A stretch of DNA of 25,270 bases from JAIPEK01 sp041685935. Lineage in GTDB: Bacteria > Desulfobacterota > Desulfobacteria > Desulfobacterales > Desulfobacteraceae. The notes under the pieces are model-generated. The model ran no database searches, was not told the origin of the DNA, and saw nothing but the letters and a program-made list of their open reading frames with translations. This document shows, piece after piece, positions 1 to 7,446 of the stretch. The position numbers were made by a program, and so were the translations under genes. Position 1 is the stretch's first letter. The number at the start of each line of letters is the position of its first letter. Location: the NCBI GenBank assembly GCA_041685935.1, contig JAWLES010000014.1, forward strand, positions 1 to 25,270. The letters are read 5' to 3'.

Positions 1-2
1 GG

Positions 3-1772
3 CAGGTCTTTTCCGGTTCCGGCAGGCGTGTGGGTTTCGGATTCGTCCGTTTGTCCATCCTTGACCTTGAAACCGGAATGCAGCCCATTGTAAGCGGGGT
101 TGACGGCTCCGCCATTATCTGCAACGGCCAGATTTACAATTATATGTCCCTTAAGCGCAAGGTTTCGGACCAGGAATTCGTCTCCAGCGGGGATATCGAA
201 GTCGGGCTGCATCTTTTCCGTAAAAAGGGCATTGATTTTCTGCAGAGCCTCAATGGAATGTATGCAGGGGCTGTGTATTCCTGCAATGAAAAACGGGTGA
301 TTCTGTTCCGGGACCGGTTCGGAATCAAGCCCCTTTACTATGTGAAAAGGGGGGAGGACCTGTTTTTCGCATCCGAAATCAAGCCGCTTTTTGAAGGAAC
401 GGGTGAAAGGCCTGTATTCAACCGTAACGCACTCTCAAAATTTTTCGCCTACAGGTATGTTCCCGGCGAAGAGACCATGTTCAAGGGTGTCAGGAAGCTT
501 CCGCCCGGGTCCTATATGGAGATTGATCTTCAGACGGGAGAGTTGTCCGTCCACCGTTACTGGGAATACAGGTTTGACAGGGTGAACCATGCCATGACAC
601 TGGATGAGGCAGCAGAGGAATTCTTTGGTATCTTTACCGATGCAGTTGATTTGAGACTCAGGGCGGATGTGGAGGTCGGCTCTTTTTTGAGCGGGGGCAT
701 TGATTCCTCTGCCGTAGCTTCCCTGGCTGCCGAGAGGAAAAAGGACATCAACCTTTTCACCATTTCGTTCAATGAGGACGGGTACAATGAATTACCGCAG
801 GTTCAAAACTTTCTGGCCGCCCATAAAGACCGGTTCCGGTCCGCAACACTCAATACCGCACTTTGCTCGGTTAAGCTTTTAAATGATCTGCCCTCGATCA
901 TCCGGTCGGTTGAGGAGCCTGTTTCCCTCGGGACCCTTCTGCCGACCGACCAGGTGTGCCGCCTTGCCGGAGAAAATCTCAAGGTGGTCCTGACAGGAGA
1001 GGGTGCTGATGAAATTTTCGGCGGATATCGGAAATTTCTGATTGAATCCGCTGCTGCTCAATTCAAAGACTCGTCTTCAAAAAGGCAAAACGAGCTTTTA
1101 CATATGTACCCGGAACTTGAAAATTACCTTTCCGTGAGGGATGATAATCCTTTCAGGCGCTATATTCAAAGTGAACTGCTTTTTGAACGAGCTGAAATCG
1201 CAAGGCTTATCGGAACTGATCCGGGAGATGCGGTTTTTCCCGCCGATGCCCGGCCTTCTCTTTCAGGGCAAGAGCATCCGCTTAACTCTGCGCTTGCCAT
1301 GGAGGCAAGGTCAAGGCTGCCTGATTATGTTATTCTCCGGCTGGACAAGCTCTCCATGCGGCATTCCCTTGAAACCAGGACACCGTTTCTGGATTTCCGG
1401 CTGGCTGAATTCGCAGCCGCGCTTCCCCCCTCTTTCAAGGCGAATATGCAAAAGGGGATTGAAAAGTATATTCTCGGGTATGCATTCAAAAAGTACGGGG
1501 TGCTTGATCCGGGTACGGCCGGAAGGCGGAAGATGCCGTTTACAATTCCTCTGGCCCACTGGATCTCTGAACCTTCAAAGCTTCCGGAACCTCTGCAGGA
1601 GATTGTTTCAGGGAGCCTTGTCAAGGAGCAGGGTGTTTTGAATCCGGATGTACTGGAGCATCATTTCAAAAATATTTCAATCTCAGGTACCGACCCTGCA
1701 ACCCTGGTTTCTGAAGCGGACAGGGTTTTTGCCGTGATGGTTTTTACATTATGGTATAATGAATTCTTTTAA
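3..1772 (+). CDS. asnB: Asparagine synthase (glutamine-hydrolysing), 5'-truncated by window edge
   Basis: Class-II glutamine amidotransferase that converts aspartate, glutamine and ATP to asparagine in the cytoplasm. The frame is open from base 3, so the beginning, including the catalytic Cys of the expected MCGI start, lies outside the window. A GTG at 30 is only an internal codon. Visible parts are the rest of the glutaminase domain (RLSILDLETGMQP, then NGQIYNY) and the synthetase domain with its PP-loop SGGIDSS at 690-710. GEGADEIFGGY, starting at 996, is a strongly conserved family signature. About 590 residues are visible, close to the family length once the missing start is added. The stop is 16 bases before the ligase-like gene, so the two are probably co-transcribed. 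AsnB paralogues also act in secondary metabolism and surface-polymer amidation, so the physiological acceptor is not certain. Confidence 0.93.
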   Translation, partial: QVFSGSGRRVGFGFVRLSILDLETGMQPIVSGVDGSAIICNGQIYNYMSLKRKVSDQEFVSSGDIEVGLHLFRKKGIDFLQSLNGMYAGAVYSCNEKRVILFRDRFGIKPLYYVKRGEDLFFASEIKPLFEGTGERPVFNRNALSKFFAYRYVPGEETMFKGVRKLPPGSYMEIDLQTGELSVHRYWEYRFDRVNHAMTLDEAAEEFFGIFTDAVDLRLRADVEVGSFLSGGIDSSAVASLAAERKKDINLFTISFNEDGYNELPQVQNFLAAHKDRFRSATLNTALCSVKLLNDLPSIIRSVEEPVSLGTLLPTDQVCRLAGENLKVVLTGEGADEIFGGYRKFLIESAAAQFKDSSSKRQNELLHMYPELENYLSVRDDNPFRRYIQSELLFERAEIARLIGTDPGDAVFPADARPSLSGQEHPLNSALAMEARSRLPDYVILRLDKLSMRHSLETRTPFLDFRLAEFAAALPPSFKANMQKGIEKYILGYAFKKYGVLDPGTAGRRKMPFTIPLAHWISEPSKLPEPLQEIVSGSLVKEQGVLNPDVLEHHFKNISISGTDPATLVSEADRVFAVMVFTLWYNEFF

Positions 1773-1788
1773 ACACGGGAAATGAAAA

Positions 1789-2712
1789 ATGCCGGAAAAC
1801 AACTCCCCTGAAGTTCTGACAGAAAAATTCACCCGTCTTCTGGGCGATTATATTCAAGGCCGGATGCCTGCCGGAAAAAGGACTTTCGGGTTTGAATATG
1901 AATTTATGCCGGATAGGATTCTCGATCTTTCGGATATGAAAGAGTTGTATTCTTTTTTGCAAAAAGAGGGGTTTGAGTTTGACGGCGGGGCTTTTGTCAA
2001 TAAACGGGGATCAGCGATCACTTTTGAGCCCGGCGGCCAGATCGAATACCACAGCGTGCCTCTTTTGTATGATGATCTTCATGGGTGCAGGGAGTGTCTG
2101 GAAATTATCCGGACAATGAATGAGAAGATTGAAAAGTCCCTGGGCATAAAGTATGTTGCCACCGCCTGGATCCCCGGAAGGGAATCTGCGCCGTTGTGTC
2201 TTGAATCAGAGAGGTATGTCAACCTGCATGACCGTTTGACCATGATCGGGAAAAGGGGAAGGGAGATGATGAAAGGGACTGCATCCATCCATCTTCACGT
2301 GGTCATACGGCGTATGGAAGAGATTGTGCCGCTGTTTTTAAAGCTTAAAGAGCTTGCTTTTTCCGATGAGTTCGGAATGTCTCCACAGCGCAGGAAGATC
2401 TGGGATGAAACCGACCCTTGCAGGTGCGGGTTTCCATTCGGCCCTGTGGAAAGAACTGACAGCCCTGACCGGGTTATAAAAGAGTTTGTTTCGGTTGCTG
2501 TTCATGCGGATGTGCTTGGAGAGGACATACCCTTTTACAAAGTTTCTGATACAAGCTTTGACAACTTTCTTTATCATTTTACAACGATTTTCACGGACAT
2601 AAGGCTGAATGCCAAAGGCCCGACCCTTGAACTGAGAACACCTGACAGTGTCCCGTTTGACAGGTTCGAAACCATTTGGCATGATTTTATAAAATCGGTT
2701 AATGTGGTATAA
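1789..2712 (+). CDS. Carboxylate-amine ligase, glutamate-cysteine ligase (GCS2) family
   Basis: 307 residues resembling ATP-dependent ligases of the GCS2 / plant-type glutamate-cysteine ligase / EgtA group, which join glutamate's gamma-carboxyl to an amine such as cysteine. Supporting motifs in order: GFEYEF (34-39, candidate metal-binding glutamates), FEPGGQIEYHS (79-89), TASIHLHV (164-171), RRKIWDETDPCRCGFPFG (201-218) and TLELRTPDSVP (279-289). It stops only about 20 residues after the last motif, so it appears shorter at the C-terminus than typical plant-type enzymes. No frameshift is visible. It lies 16 bases after asnB and 41 bases before a glutaredoxin gene, so a thiol or gamma-glutamyl product is plausible, but the substrate cannot be told from sequence. 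Family call fairly firm; exact reaction unknown. Confidence 0.72.
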   Translation: MPENNSPEVLTEKFTRLLGDYIQGRMPAGKRTFGFEYEFMPDRILDLSDMKELYSFLQKEGFEFDGGAFVNKRGSAITFEPGGQIEYHSVPLLYDDLHGCRECLEIIRTMNEKIEKSLGIKYVATAWIPGRESAPLCLESERYVNLHDRLTMIGKRGREMMKGTASIHLHVVIRRMEEIVPLFLKLKELAFSDEFGMSPQRRKIWDETDPCRCGFPFGPVERTDSPDRVIKEFVSVAVHADVLGEDIPFYKVSDTSFDNFLYHFTTIFTDIRLNAKGPTLELRTPDSVPFDRFETIWHDFIKSVNVV

Positions 2713-2753
2713 TAATCAAACACCCCGGCTTAAAAAATCATAAAGGAGTTGAA

Positions 2754-3008
2754 ATGAAAGATATTACACTATACTCGACCGCGGCCTGCCCGTTCTGCAT
2801 ACGGGCCAAAGACCTTCTGGAAAAAAAGGGGGCGACCTTTAATACAATCCGGGTGGACACGCATCCGGAATATGTTGACGAGATGGTAAAAAAGAGCGGC
2901 GGCAGAACCACGGTTCCGCAGATTTTTATCAACGGAGGTCATATCGGCGGTTTTGATGAACTCAAGGCACTTGACGACAAAGGGGAGCTGGATTCCCTGC
3001 TGGCCTGA
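2754..3008 (+). CDS. grxC: Glutaredoxin 3-type protein
   Basis: An 84-residue cytoplasmic thiol-disulfide oxidoreductase, which in this family reduces disulfides or glutathione-mixed disulfides. The dithiol active site CPFC is near residue 13. It is followed by the family's TTVPQIFING segment (cis-Pro loop) and the GGHIGGFDEL segment of the glutathione-binding surface. Length is typical of GrxC. An AAGGAG ribosome-binding site at 2743-2748 lies 5 bases before the ATG and fixes the start. It is the last gene of the asnB / ligase-like / grx unit and converges on xerD. Its place beside a glutamate-cysteine ligase homologue suggests the pair handles a low-molecular-weight thiol, an inference from context. 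Confidence 0.9.
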   Translation: MKDITLYSTAACPFCIRAKDLLEKKGATFNTIRVDTHPEYVDEMVKKSGGRTTVPQIFINGGHIGGFDELKALDDKGELDSLLA

Positions 3009-3038
3009 AACAACCTTAGGACAAGGAATCTTCAGCAG

Positions 3039-3057
3039 ATAAAATCCGGTACCGGAT
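3039..3057 (-). terminator. Candidate terminator of the xerD operon (convergent gap)
   Basis: A perfect 14-base palindrome, ATCCGGTACCGGAT (3044-3057), lies in the 62-base gap between convergent grxC and xerD. Read on the minus strand it is followed by TTTTATC, giving a 5-bp stem with a 4-base loop and a short U-run just past the xerD stop. The hairpin is short, so this is tentative. Confidence 0.4.
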
Positions 3058-3070
3058 GAATACATTCCCT

Positions 3071-3979
3071 CTATCCCCTTGGATGAAACTTTTTGTGCAT
3101 TTCCACAAGATAGTCTTTTGAGATGTGCGTATAGATCTGGGTGGTTGATATGTCGGAATGACCCAGCATCGTCTGGACGGACCTCAGGTCGGCCCCTCCT
3201 TCAAGAAGATGGGTGGCAAAAGAGTGACGAAAGGTGTGAGGTGTAACGTTTTTTGAAATTCCGGCTTCTGCCGCTGTTTTTTTCACCATTTTCCAGAATC
3301 CCTGCCTGGTCATGGGTTTCCCGGCCCTTGCGATGAAAAGATAGGGGCTTGATATTCCCTTCAAAAGCCTGGGCCGTCCGCTCTTCAGCCATTGTTCCGT
3401 GCGGTCCCGTGCATGGGACCCCAGCGGAACGATTCTCTCCCTTGCTCCTTTTCCGAAAATCCTGACGAACCCGGCTGTCAGGTCGATATTTTCCATTTTC
3501 ATTGTAACCAGTTCCGATACCCGCAGCCCGGCACCGTAAATGACTTCCATCATGGCAATATTCCTGGTACCCTGCAATGTGTCAGTGTCCAACGCTTGAA
3601 TCAGGGAATTGATTTCATCTGCGGAGAGAATTTCCGGAAGAGCAAGCCCGGTTTTGGGAATGGAGATTGACTTTACAGGGTCGGCAGCAATGTGCTTTTC
3701 CCTGAGAAGGAATTTGTAAAACCCCCTCAGGGTCACAAGATGCCTTGCAATGGATCTGGATGAAAGCCCCCTGTTCTGAAGATTCACAAGCCAGTTGAGA
3801 ACGGCTGCAGTATCAGCCTGACCCATTCTTTCGATCCCGTTGTCAGAAAGAAAGGTTGTGTATTCGGAAAGATCAGCTGAGTAGGCTTCTATGCTGCCGT
3901 TGGAAAGCCCCTTTTCAAGCAGGAGAAAGTCAGTGTAGAGCTGAACCAGCCGGTCCATTTGATCTGAAAGGCTTGTCAT
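3071..3979 (-). CDS. xerD: Site-specific tyrosine recombinase XerD (or XerC)
   Basis: A 302-residue tyrosine recombinase of the Xer family, which resolves chromosome dimers at dif with a partner Xer protein under FtsK control. An N-terminal SAM-like core-binding domain (about 12-100) precedes the catalytic domain. The catalytic pattern is complete: Arg in GAGLRVSEL, a Lys in the FGKGARER hairpin, HTFRHSFATHLLEGGADLRS with the HxxR motif, then the GHSDISTTQIYTH segment with its second His and the nucleophilic Tyr. Length and the C-terminal HKKFHPRG are typical of XerD/XerC rather than phage integrases. The ATG overlaps the upstream peptidase stop (ATGA), indicating coupled translation. Assignment as XerD rather than XerC is by overall resemblance only. 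No phage genes or att repeats are nearby. Confidence 0.9.
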   Translation of the reverse strand: MTSLSDQMDRLVQLYTDFLLLEKGLSNGSIEAYSADLSEYTTFLSDNGIERMGQADTAAVLNWLVNLQNRGLSSRSIARHLVTLRGFYKFLLREKHIAADPVKSISIPKTGLALPEILSADEINSLIQALDTDTLQGTRNIAMMEVIYGAGLRVSELVTMKMENIDLTAGFVRIFGKGARERIVPLGSHARDRTEQWLKSGRPRLLKGISSPYLFIARAGKPMTRQGFWKMVKKTAAEAGISKNVTPHTFRHSFATHLLEGGADLRSVQTMLGHSDISTTQIYTHISKDYLVEMHKKFHPRG

Positions 3980-5094
3980 TGAAGCAGATAATCCCCGTAA
4001 CCGGTTTCATTAAGCACTTCCGCGCCGTCTTCGGTGACAAGGACCATGTTTTCAAGGCGTATTCCTCCCCATCCCGGGATATATATGCCCGGCTCCACAG
4101 TCACAACCATACCTGATTCAAGGGGCGTGTGATCAAGCCTGGAAAGCCTTGGAGCTTCATGGATTGCGATACCGACCCCGTGCCCGAGGCTGTGCCCGAA
4201 CTTTCCCTTGAATTTTGTCGAATCGATATATTCCCTTGCGATACCATCGACCTCACTTGCCTTTATTCCGGGCCTGATTGCCTCAACCGCCAGTTTCTGG
4301 GCCTCGAATACCGTATTGTAGATTTCTTCGAATTCAGGTTCGCTCCGCTCCATTATCAACGTTCGTGTGGTATCACTGCAGTAACCGTCCACTTTTGCGC
4401 CGAAGTCGAACAAAAGGGGTTCTTTGGGCCTGAATTCCCTTGATCCGGGAATGGCGTGGGGAAGGGCGCTTTGCGGTCCTGATGCCGCGATCACGTCAAA
4501 AGAAACGGCCTGGGCTCCGTTTTCCCTCATCAGTCTTTCCAGGAGCCAGGCAGCATCTTTTTCAGTCATTCCCCGGTCAATCATTTTTCTGAATTGAAGA
4601 AAAGATGATTCAGCCACCTTCAGCGCCTTTCGTATCAATCCGATCTCGGCTTCATCCTTTTGAATCCGCAAATCCTTCAGGATCCGGTTACACGGAACCG
4701 TATCCATGTTAAGCCCTTTTTGCTCAACTTCCCGGATGAACTCATTGTAATCCTTCAACGTCAGCCTTGCATCTTCAATTCCTATCCTGCAGGCGCTCAC
4801 CGATTCGAGAATGGAAGGCATCTCCTCGAAAAGACTTTTTCTGCAGCAGACAACCGAATACATCTTCGCCTCCTCCTTTGCCTGCTGGTCATACCTCGGG
4901 TCACATGCGAGAATCAGGTCTTTTCCCGTGATCACCAGAATCCCCGCTGTTTCATCGTAACTTCCGTCCGTACCTGTATAACCGCTTAAATACAGCCTGT
5001 TCTCATCAGAACAGATCATCACGGTATCTATATTTGATTCAGACATTCTCTTTCTGAGCTTCTCGATTCTTTCTTCATATACTCTGCTGTTCAA
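3976..5094 (-). CDS. pepP: Xaa-Pro aminopeptidase, M24 metallopeptidase family
   Basis: 372 residues with the two-domain layout of prolidase/aminopeptidase P: a creatinase-like N-terminal domain (about 1-135) and a pita-bread catalytic domain. It removes N-terminal residues preceding proline from peptides in the cytoplasm. All five dinuclear metal ligands are present: D230 (FDFGA), D241 (CSDTTRT), H305 (LGHGVGIAIHE), E334 (VEPGIY) and E348 (RLEN). H213 (LPHAIP) is the usual substrate-contact histidine. The start is TTG at 5094, supported by an AAAGGAG ribosome-binding site 6 bases upstream. The first in-frame ATG would remove 16 conserved-looking residues. It begins 16 bases after the stop of the acidic-repeat gene and overlaps xerD by 4 bases, so the three form one unit. 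Whether it favours dipeptides (PepQ) or longer peptides is not resolved. Confidence 0.9.
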   Translation of the reverse strand: MNSRVYEERIEKLRKRMSESNIDTVMICSDENRLYLSGYTGTDGSYDETAGILVITGKDLILACDPRYDQQAKEEAKMYSVVCCRKSLFEEMPSILESVSACRIGIEDARLTLKDYNEFIREVEQKGLNMDTVPCNRILKDLRIQKDEAEIGLIRKALKVAESSFLQFRKMIDRGMTEKDAAWLLERLMRENGAQAVSFDVIAASGPQSALPHAIPGSREFRPKEPLLFDFGAKVDGYCSDTTRTLIMERSEPEFEEIYNTVFEAQKLAVEAIRPGIKASEVDGIAREYIDSTKFKGKFGHSLGHGVGIAIHEAPRLSRLDHTPLESGMVVTVEPGIYIPGWGGIRLENMVLVTEDGAEVLNETGYGDYLLQ

Positions 5095-5100
5095 CTTGTT

Positions 5101-5107
5101 CTCCTTT
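5101..5107 (-). promoter_or_regulatory. Ribosome-binding site deciding the TTG start of the peptidase gene
   Basis: AAAGGAG on the minus strand, 6 bases before a TTG at 5094. It is the strongest Shine-Dalgarno match near this gene start and supports TTG initiation. Confidence 0.75.
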
Positions 5108-5110
5108 GTG

Positions 5111-7319
5111 TCATAAAAACAGTTCAGATATACACCTGAACCCGATGGTGTTTGAAGTAAATCCGGTCCTGTAAAGGGCCCTTGAGCCTATGGTGATGTT
5201 GTCTGCACTGTTCCAGGCCCCTCCCTTGGCAATGCAGAAATTTTTGACCTTGTCATTATCCAGTGATACCTCCTGCATATCAGATGTCCATTCCATTGTG
5301 TTCCCAAGAAGGTCACAGATTCTGAACTCATTGGCGAACCCGTCGTAATGATCCACGGAAGTTGTGCCGCCGAAACCGGATTTTTCAGTGTTACAGGCAT
5401 TATCCAGCCATTTGTTCCCCCACGGATACCTGTACCCGGTATCGGTCCGGGCTGCGGATTCCCATTCCGCTTCTGTGGGAATCCTGCGGCCTATCCAGGA
5501 TGAAAACGCCACTGCATCCTCTACACTCACCTGAACCACAGGATGGTGCCGCCTCTGATGGAGAGAGGACTCAGGTCCTTCAGGCTGGTACCAGAATGCC
5601 CCCTGAACTTCTTTGGAACCCGCACTCTTTTTCCATACCGAAGAGGATGTGTTTCGCTGAAACCGGCTTTCAAAAACGGTTCCATACCCCTTTTTTTCAG
5701 CGGTTGTAACATATCCTGTCTGTTCTATGAAGATTTCAAACAGGGAGTTGGTAACCGGATACCTTGCCATATAGACTTCCGGCATATGAAACTGCTGAAG
5801 CTCAAGGCTTGATTTGAGCTCTCTTCTGGTGCCTATGGTATAGTTGCCTTCAGGCACGATTACATAGGCATTGTATCCCTTTTCCATTTCTCCCAGAAAA
5901 TCGTCGAAGTTGTCAGCCAGCTCTTTAAGGCGCCTGTATTCATCAACCGCCTTGAGCTCATCCTCGTCAAACTCGTCCACTTCATCGAGCTCTTCATCCT
6001 CGTCAAGCTCGATCTCTTCGGTGTCGTCATCGATTTCCTCTACTTCATCAACATCCTCGAGTTCCTCGTCCCCGTCGATTTCCTCGATCTCAGTGTCATC
6101 ATCCGGTTCCTGGGCCTCTTCAGTGCTTTCATCAGCAGATTCCGGTTCAATCGTTTCAGTTTCATCAGGGTCGATCTCTTCAGTATCCCCGTCAAGCTCG
6201 TCCACCTCTTCGAGCTCTTCATCCTCGTCAAGCTCGATTTCTTCGGTGTCGTCATCGATTTCCTCTACTTCATCAACATCCTCGAGTTCCTCGTCCCCGT
6301 CGATTTCCTCGATCTCAGTGTCATCATCCGGTTCCTGGGCCTCTTCAGTGCTTTCATCAGCAGATTCCGGTTCAATCGTTTCAGTTTCATCAGGGTCGAT
6401 CTCTTCGGTATCCCCGTCAAGCTCGTCCACCTCTTCGAGCTCTTCATCCTCGTCAAGCTCGATCGCTTCGGTGTCGTCATCGATTTCCTCTACTTCATCA
6501 ACATCCTCGAGTTCCTCGTCCCCGTCGATTTCCTCGATCTCAGCATCTTCTTTTTCCGTGTCTGNNNNNNNNNNNNNNNNNNNNNNNNNNNNNNNNNNNN
6601 NNNNNNNNNNNNNNNNNNNNNNNNNNNNNNNNNNNNNNNNNNNNNNNNNNNNNNNNNNNNNNNNCTTCGGTGTCGTCATCGATTTCCTCTACTTCATCAA
6701 CATCCTCGAGTTCCTCGTCCCCGTCGATTTCCTCGATCTCAGCATCTTCTTTTTCCGTGTCTGAATCCGGGCTGCCATCTTTTGAAAAAAAGTCGTTCGC
6801 TGCTTTGCTTATCAACTGCTTGAGCTGGGATAAAAGGTCTTCAGGAACATCATCTCCCTTTTCAAGCTCCAATTTGTCTATGAATTCGTTAAGTGCGCTC
6901 AGTATGTCAGTGACCTGATCCACATCCATGTCCCTGGAGGTAAGGGCGCTGCTGAAGGAACTGAGAAGGCTGTTTTTGGCCTCTTCGGTCATGTCGAATA
7001 TATTGGCTTCAGTGATGGTGATGTTTTCCGGGTTGCCCCCTTTTTCGGCAAGTCTTTTGAGATCATTGTTGACAGAGGATCGGATGCTGAAAAAGTTCCG
7101 CCTTTTGCCTCTTATTTTTGATGTTTCCGAGTCATCAAGGTTCCATATCCGCCTGATCAGGTCATCGGTATTGATGAATGAAAGAGAACCGATGGCGTCC
7201 TCGGAAGTATAGTATGATTTTATGGCTGTAACAGCTTTGTGCTTTACGGAATTCTGCCGGTAATTGAGGCTTTGCACCGCCTCTTCAATGCCGTCCATGG
7301 AAATCGATAGTTTTGCCAA
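5111..7319 (-). CDS. Acidic-repeat protein with C-terminal SUMF1/FGE-like domain (gene contains assembly gap)
   Basis: One gene interrupted by 100 Ns at 6565-6664. The 99 bases on each side are identical; merging them gives a continuous 669-residue frame. N-terminal domain (1-180): unrecognised, probably helical, ending KDGSPDSD. Middle (about 185-395): Glu/Asp-rich tandem repeats of 75 residues, likely disordered. A short helical linker leads to a SUMF1/FGE-like domain (416-669) with VIVPEGNYTIG, RIPTEAEWESAAR, YPWGN, LLGNTMEWTSD, KGGAWN and C-terminal IGFRC. The paired cysteines of true formylglycine-generating enzymes (the MCHRSYC region) are absent where SRALYRTG stands, so it is probably not a sulfatase activator but a binding or divergent domain. 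The start is TTG at 7319 with AGGGA 5 bases upstream; an in-frame stop directly precedes it. No signal peptide. Function unknown; divergent from the ParA gene. Confidence 0.8.
5974..6564 (-). repeat. Tandem 225-bp coding repeat (acidic 75-residue unit)
   Basis: Near-identical copies at 225-base spacing; for example, the segment from 6091 recurs from 6316. The unit encodes a 75-residue block rich in EEIDGDEELEDVDEVEEIDD and ELDEDEELEEVDE patterns plus DPDETETIEPESADESTEE. About 2.6 copies are present. Differences are few (for instance EAIELD in the copy next to the gap and EEIELD elsewhere; LDEVDEFDED at the degenerate C-terminal end). Because 225 is a multiple of three, changes in copy number keep the reading frame. 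Confidence 0.92.
6565..6664. other. Assembly gap (100 N), probably artificial
   Basis: Exactly 100 unknown bases. The 99 bases before it (6466-6564) are identical to the 99 bases after it (6665-6763). This is the pattern left when two contigs overlapping by one k-mer are joined with a fixed-size spacer instead of being merged. Confidence 0.95.
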
Positions 7320-7324
7320 TCATG

Positions 7325-7329
7325 TCCCT
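7325..7329 (-). promoter_or_regulatory. Ribosome-binding site deciding the TTG start of the acidic-repeat gene
   Basis: AGGGA on the minus strand, 5 bases before TTG at 7319. The in-frame codon just before the TTG is TGA, so translation cannot begin further upstream. The alternative internal ATG (7298) has no recognisable Shine-Dalgarno sequence. Confidence 0.6.
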
Positions 7330-7356
7330 ATTCAATATGGTTTTACGGTTGCGATT

Positions 7357-7385
7357 ATTATGATATATAAGACAAAGAAATGCAA
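7357..7385 (-). promoter_or_regulatory. Candidate sigma-70 promoter for the acidic-repeat / pepP / xerD unit
   Basis: On the minus strand, TTGCAT (7380-7385) and CATAAT (7357-7362, 5 of 6 consensus matches) are separated by 17 bases in the 127-bp divergent gap. The predicted start would give a leader of roughly 30 bases before the TTG at 7319. The -35 match is weak (3 of 6). Confidence 0.45.
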
Positions 7386-7432
7386 TAACCGCTTTTATGA
7401 AGCGGGTGATTGAAAATTATACAGATTATGGT

Positions 7433-7442
7433 ATGTTATACT
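7433..7442 (+). promoter_or_regulatory. Candidate extended -10 element directly before the ParA gene
   Basis: TGTTATACT ends four bases before the ATG at 7447 and matches an extended -10 (TGnTATAAT) closely. No good -35 stands 16-18 bases upstream, and there is no Shine-Dalgarno sequence before this ATG. If the element is used, the transcript would begin at or next to the start codon. Confidence 0.3.
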
Positions 7443-7446
7443 GATT

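Noticed and set aside
3071..3979. Phage or genomic-island integrase
   Set aside because: Length, motifs and operon position fit the housekeeping Xer family. The only tRNA is over 11 kb away and no att repeats or phage genes were seen.
5111..5870. Target protein of a diversity-generating retroelement
   Set aside because: FGE-like domains are frequent targets, but no reverse transcriptase or template repeat is present in the window.
5974..6564. CRISPR array
   Set aside because: The 225-base units are contiguous coding repeats with no unique spacers.
5871..6764. Long serine-rich plus-strand reading frame across the repeats and gap
   Set aside because: It is the antisense of the Glu/Asp-rich repeats (GAG/GAA/GAT read backwards give serine-rich codons) and includes the Ns. 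The minus frame has recognisable domains and a ribosome-binding site.
5111..7319. Frameshifted pseudogene or two separate genes
   Set aside because: The frame change comes only from the 100-N spacer. Merging the identical 99-base flanks restores a single frame.
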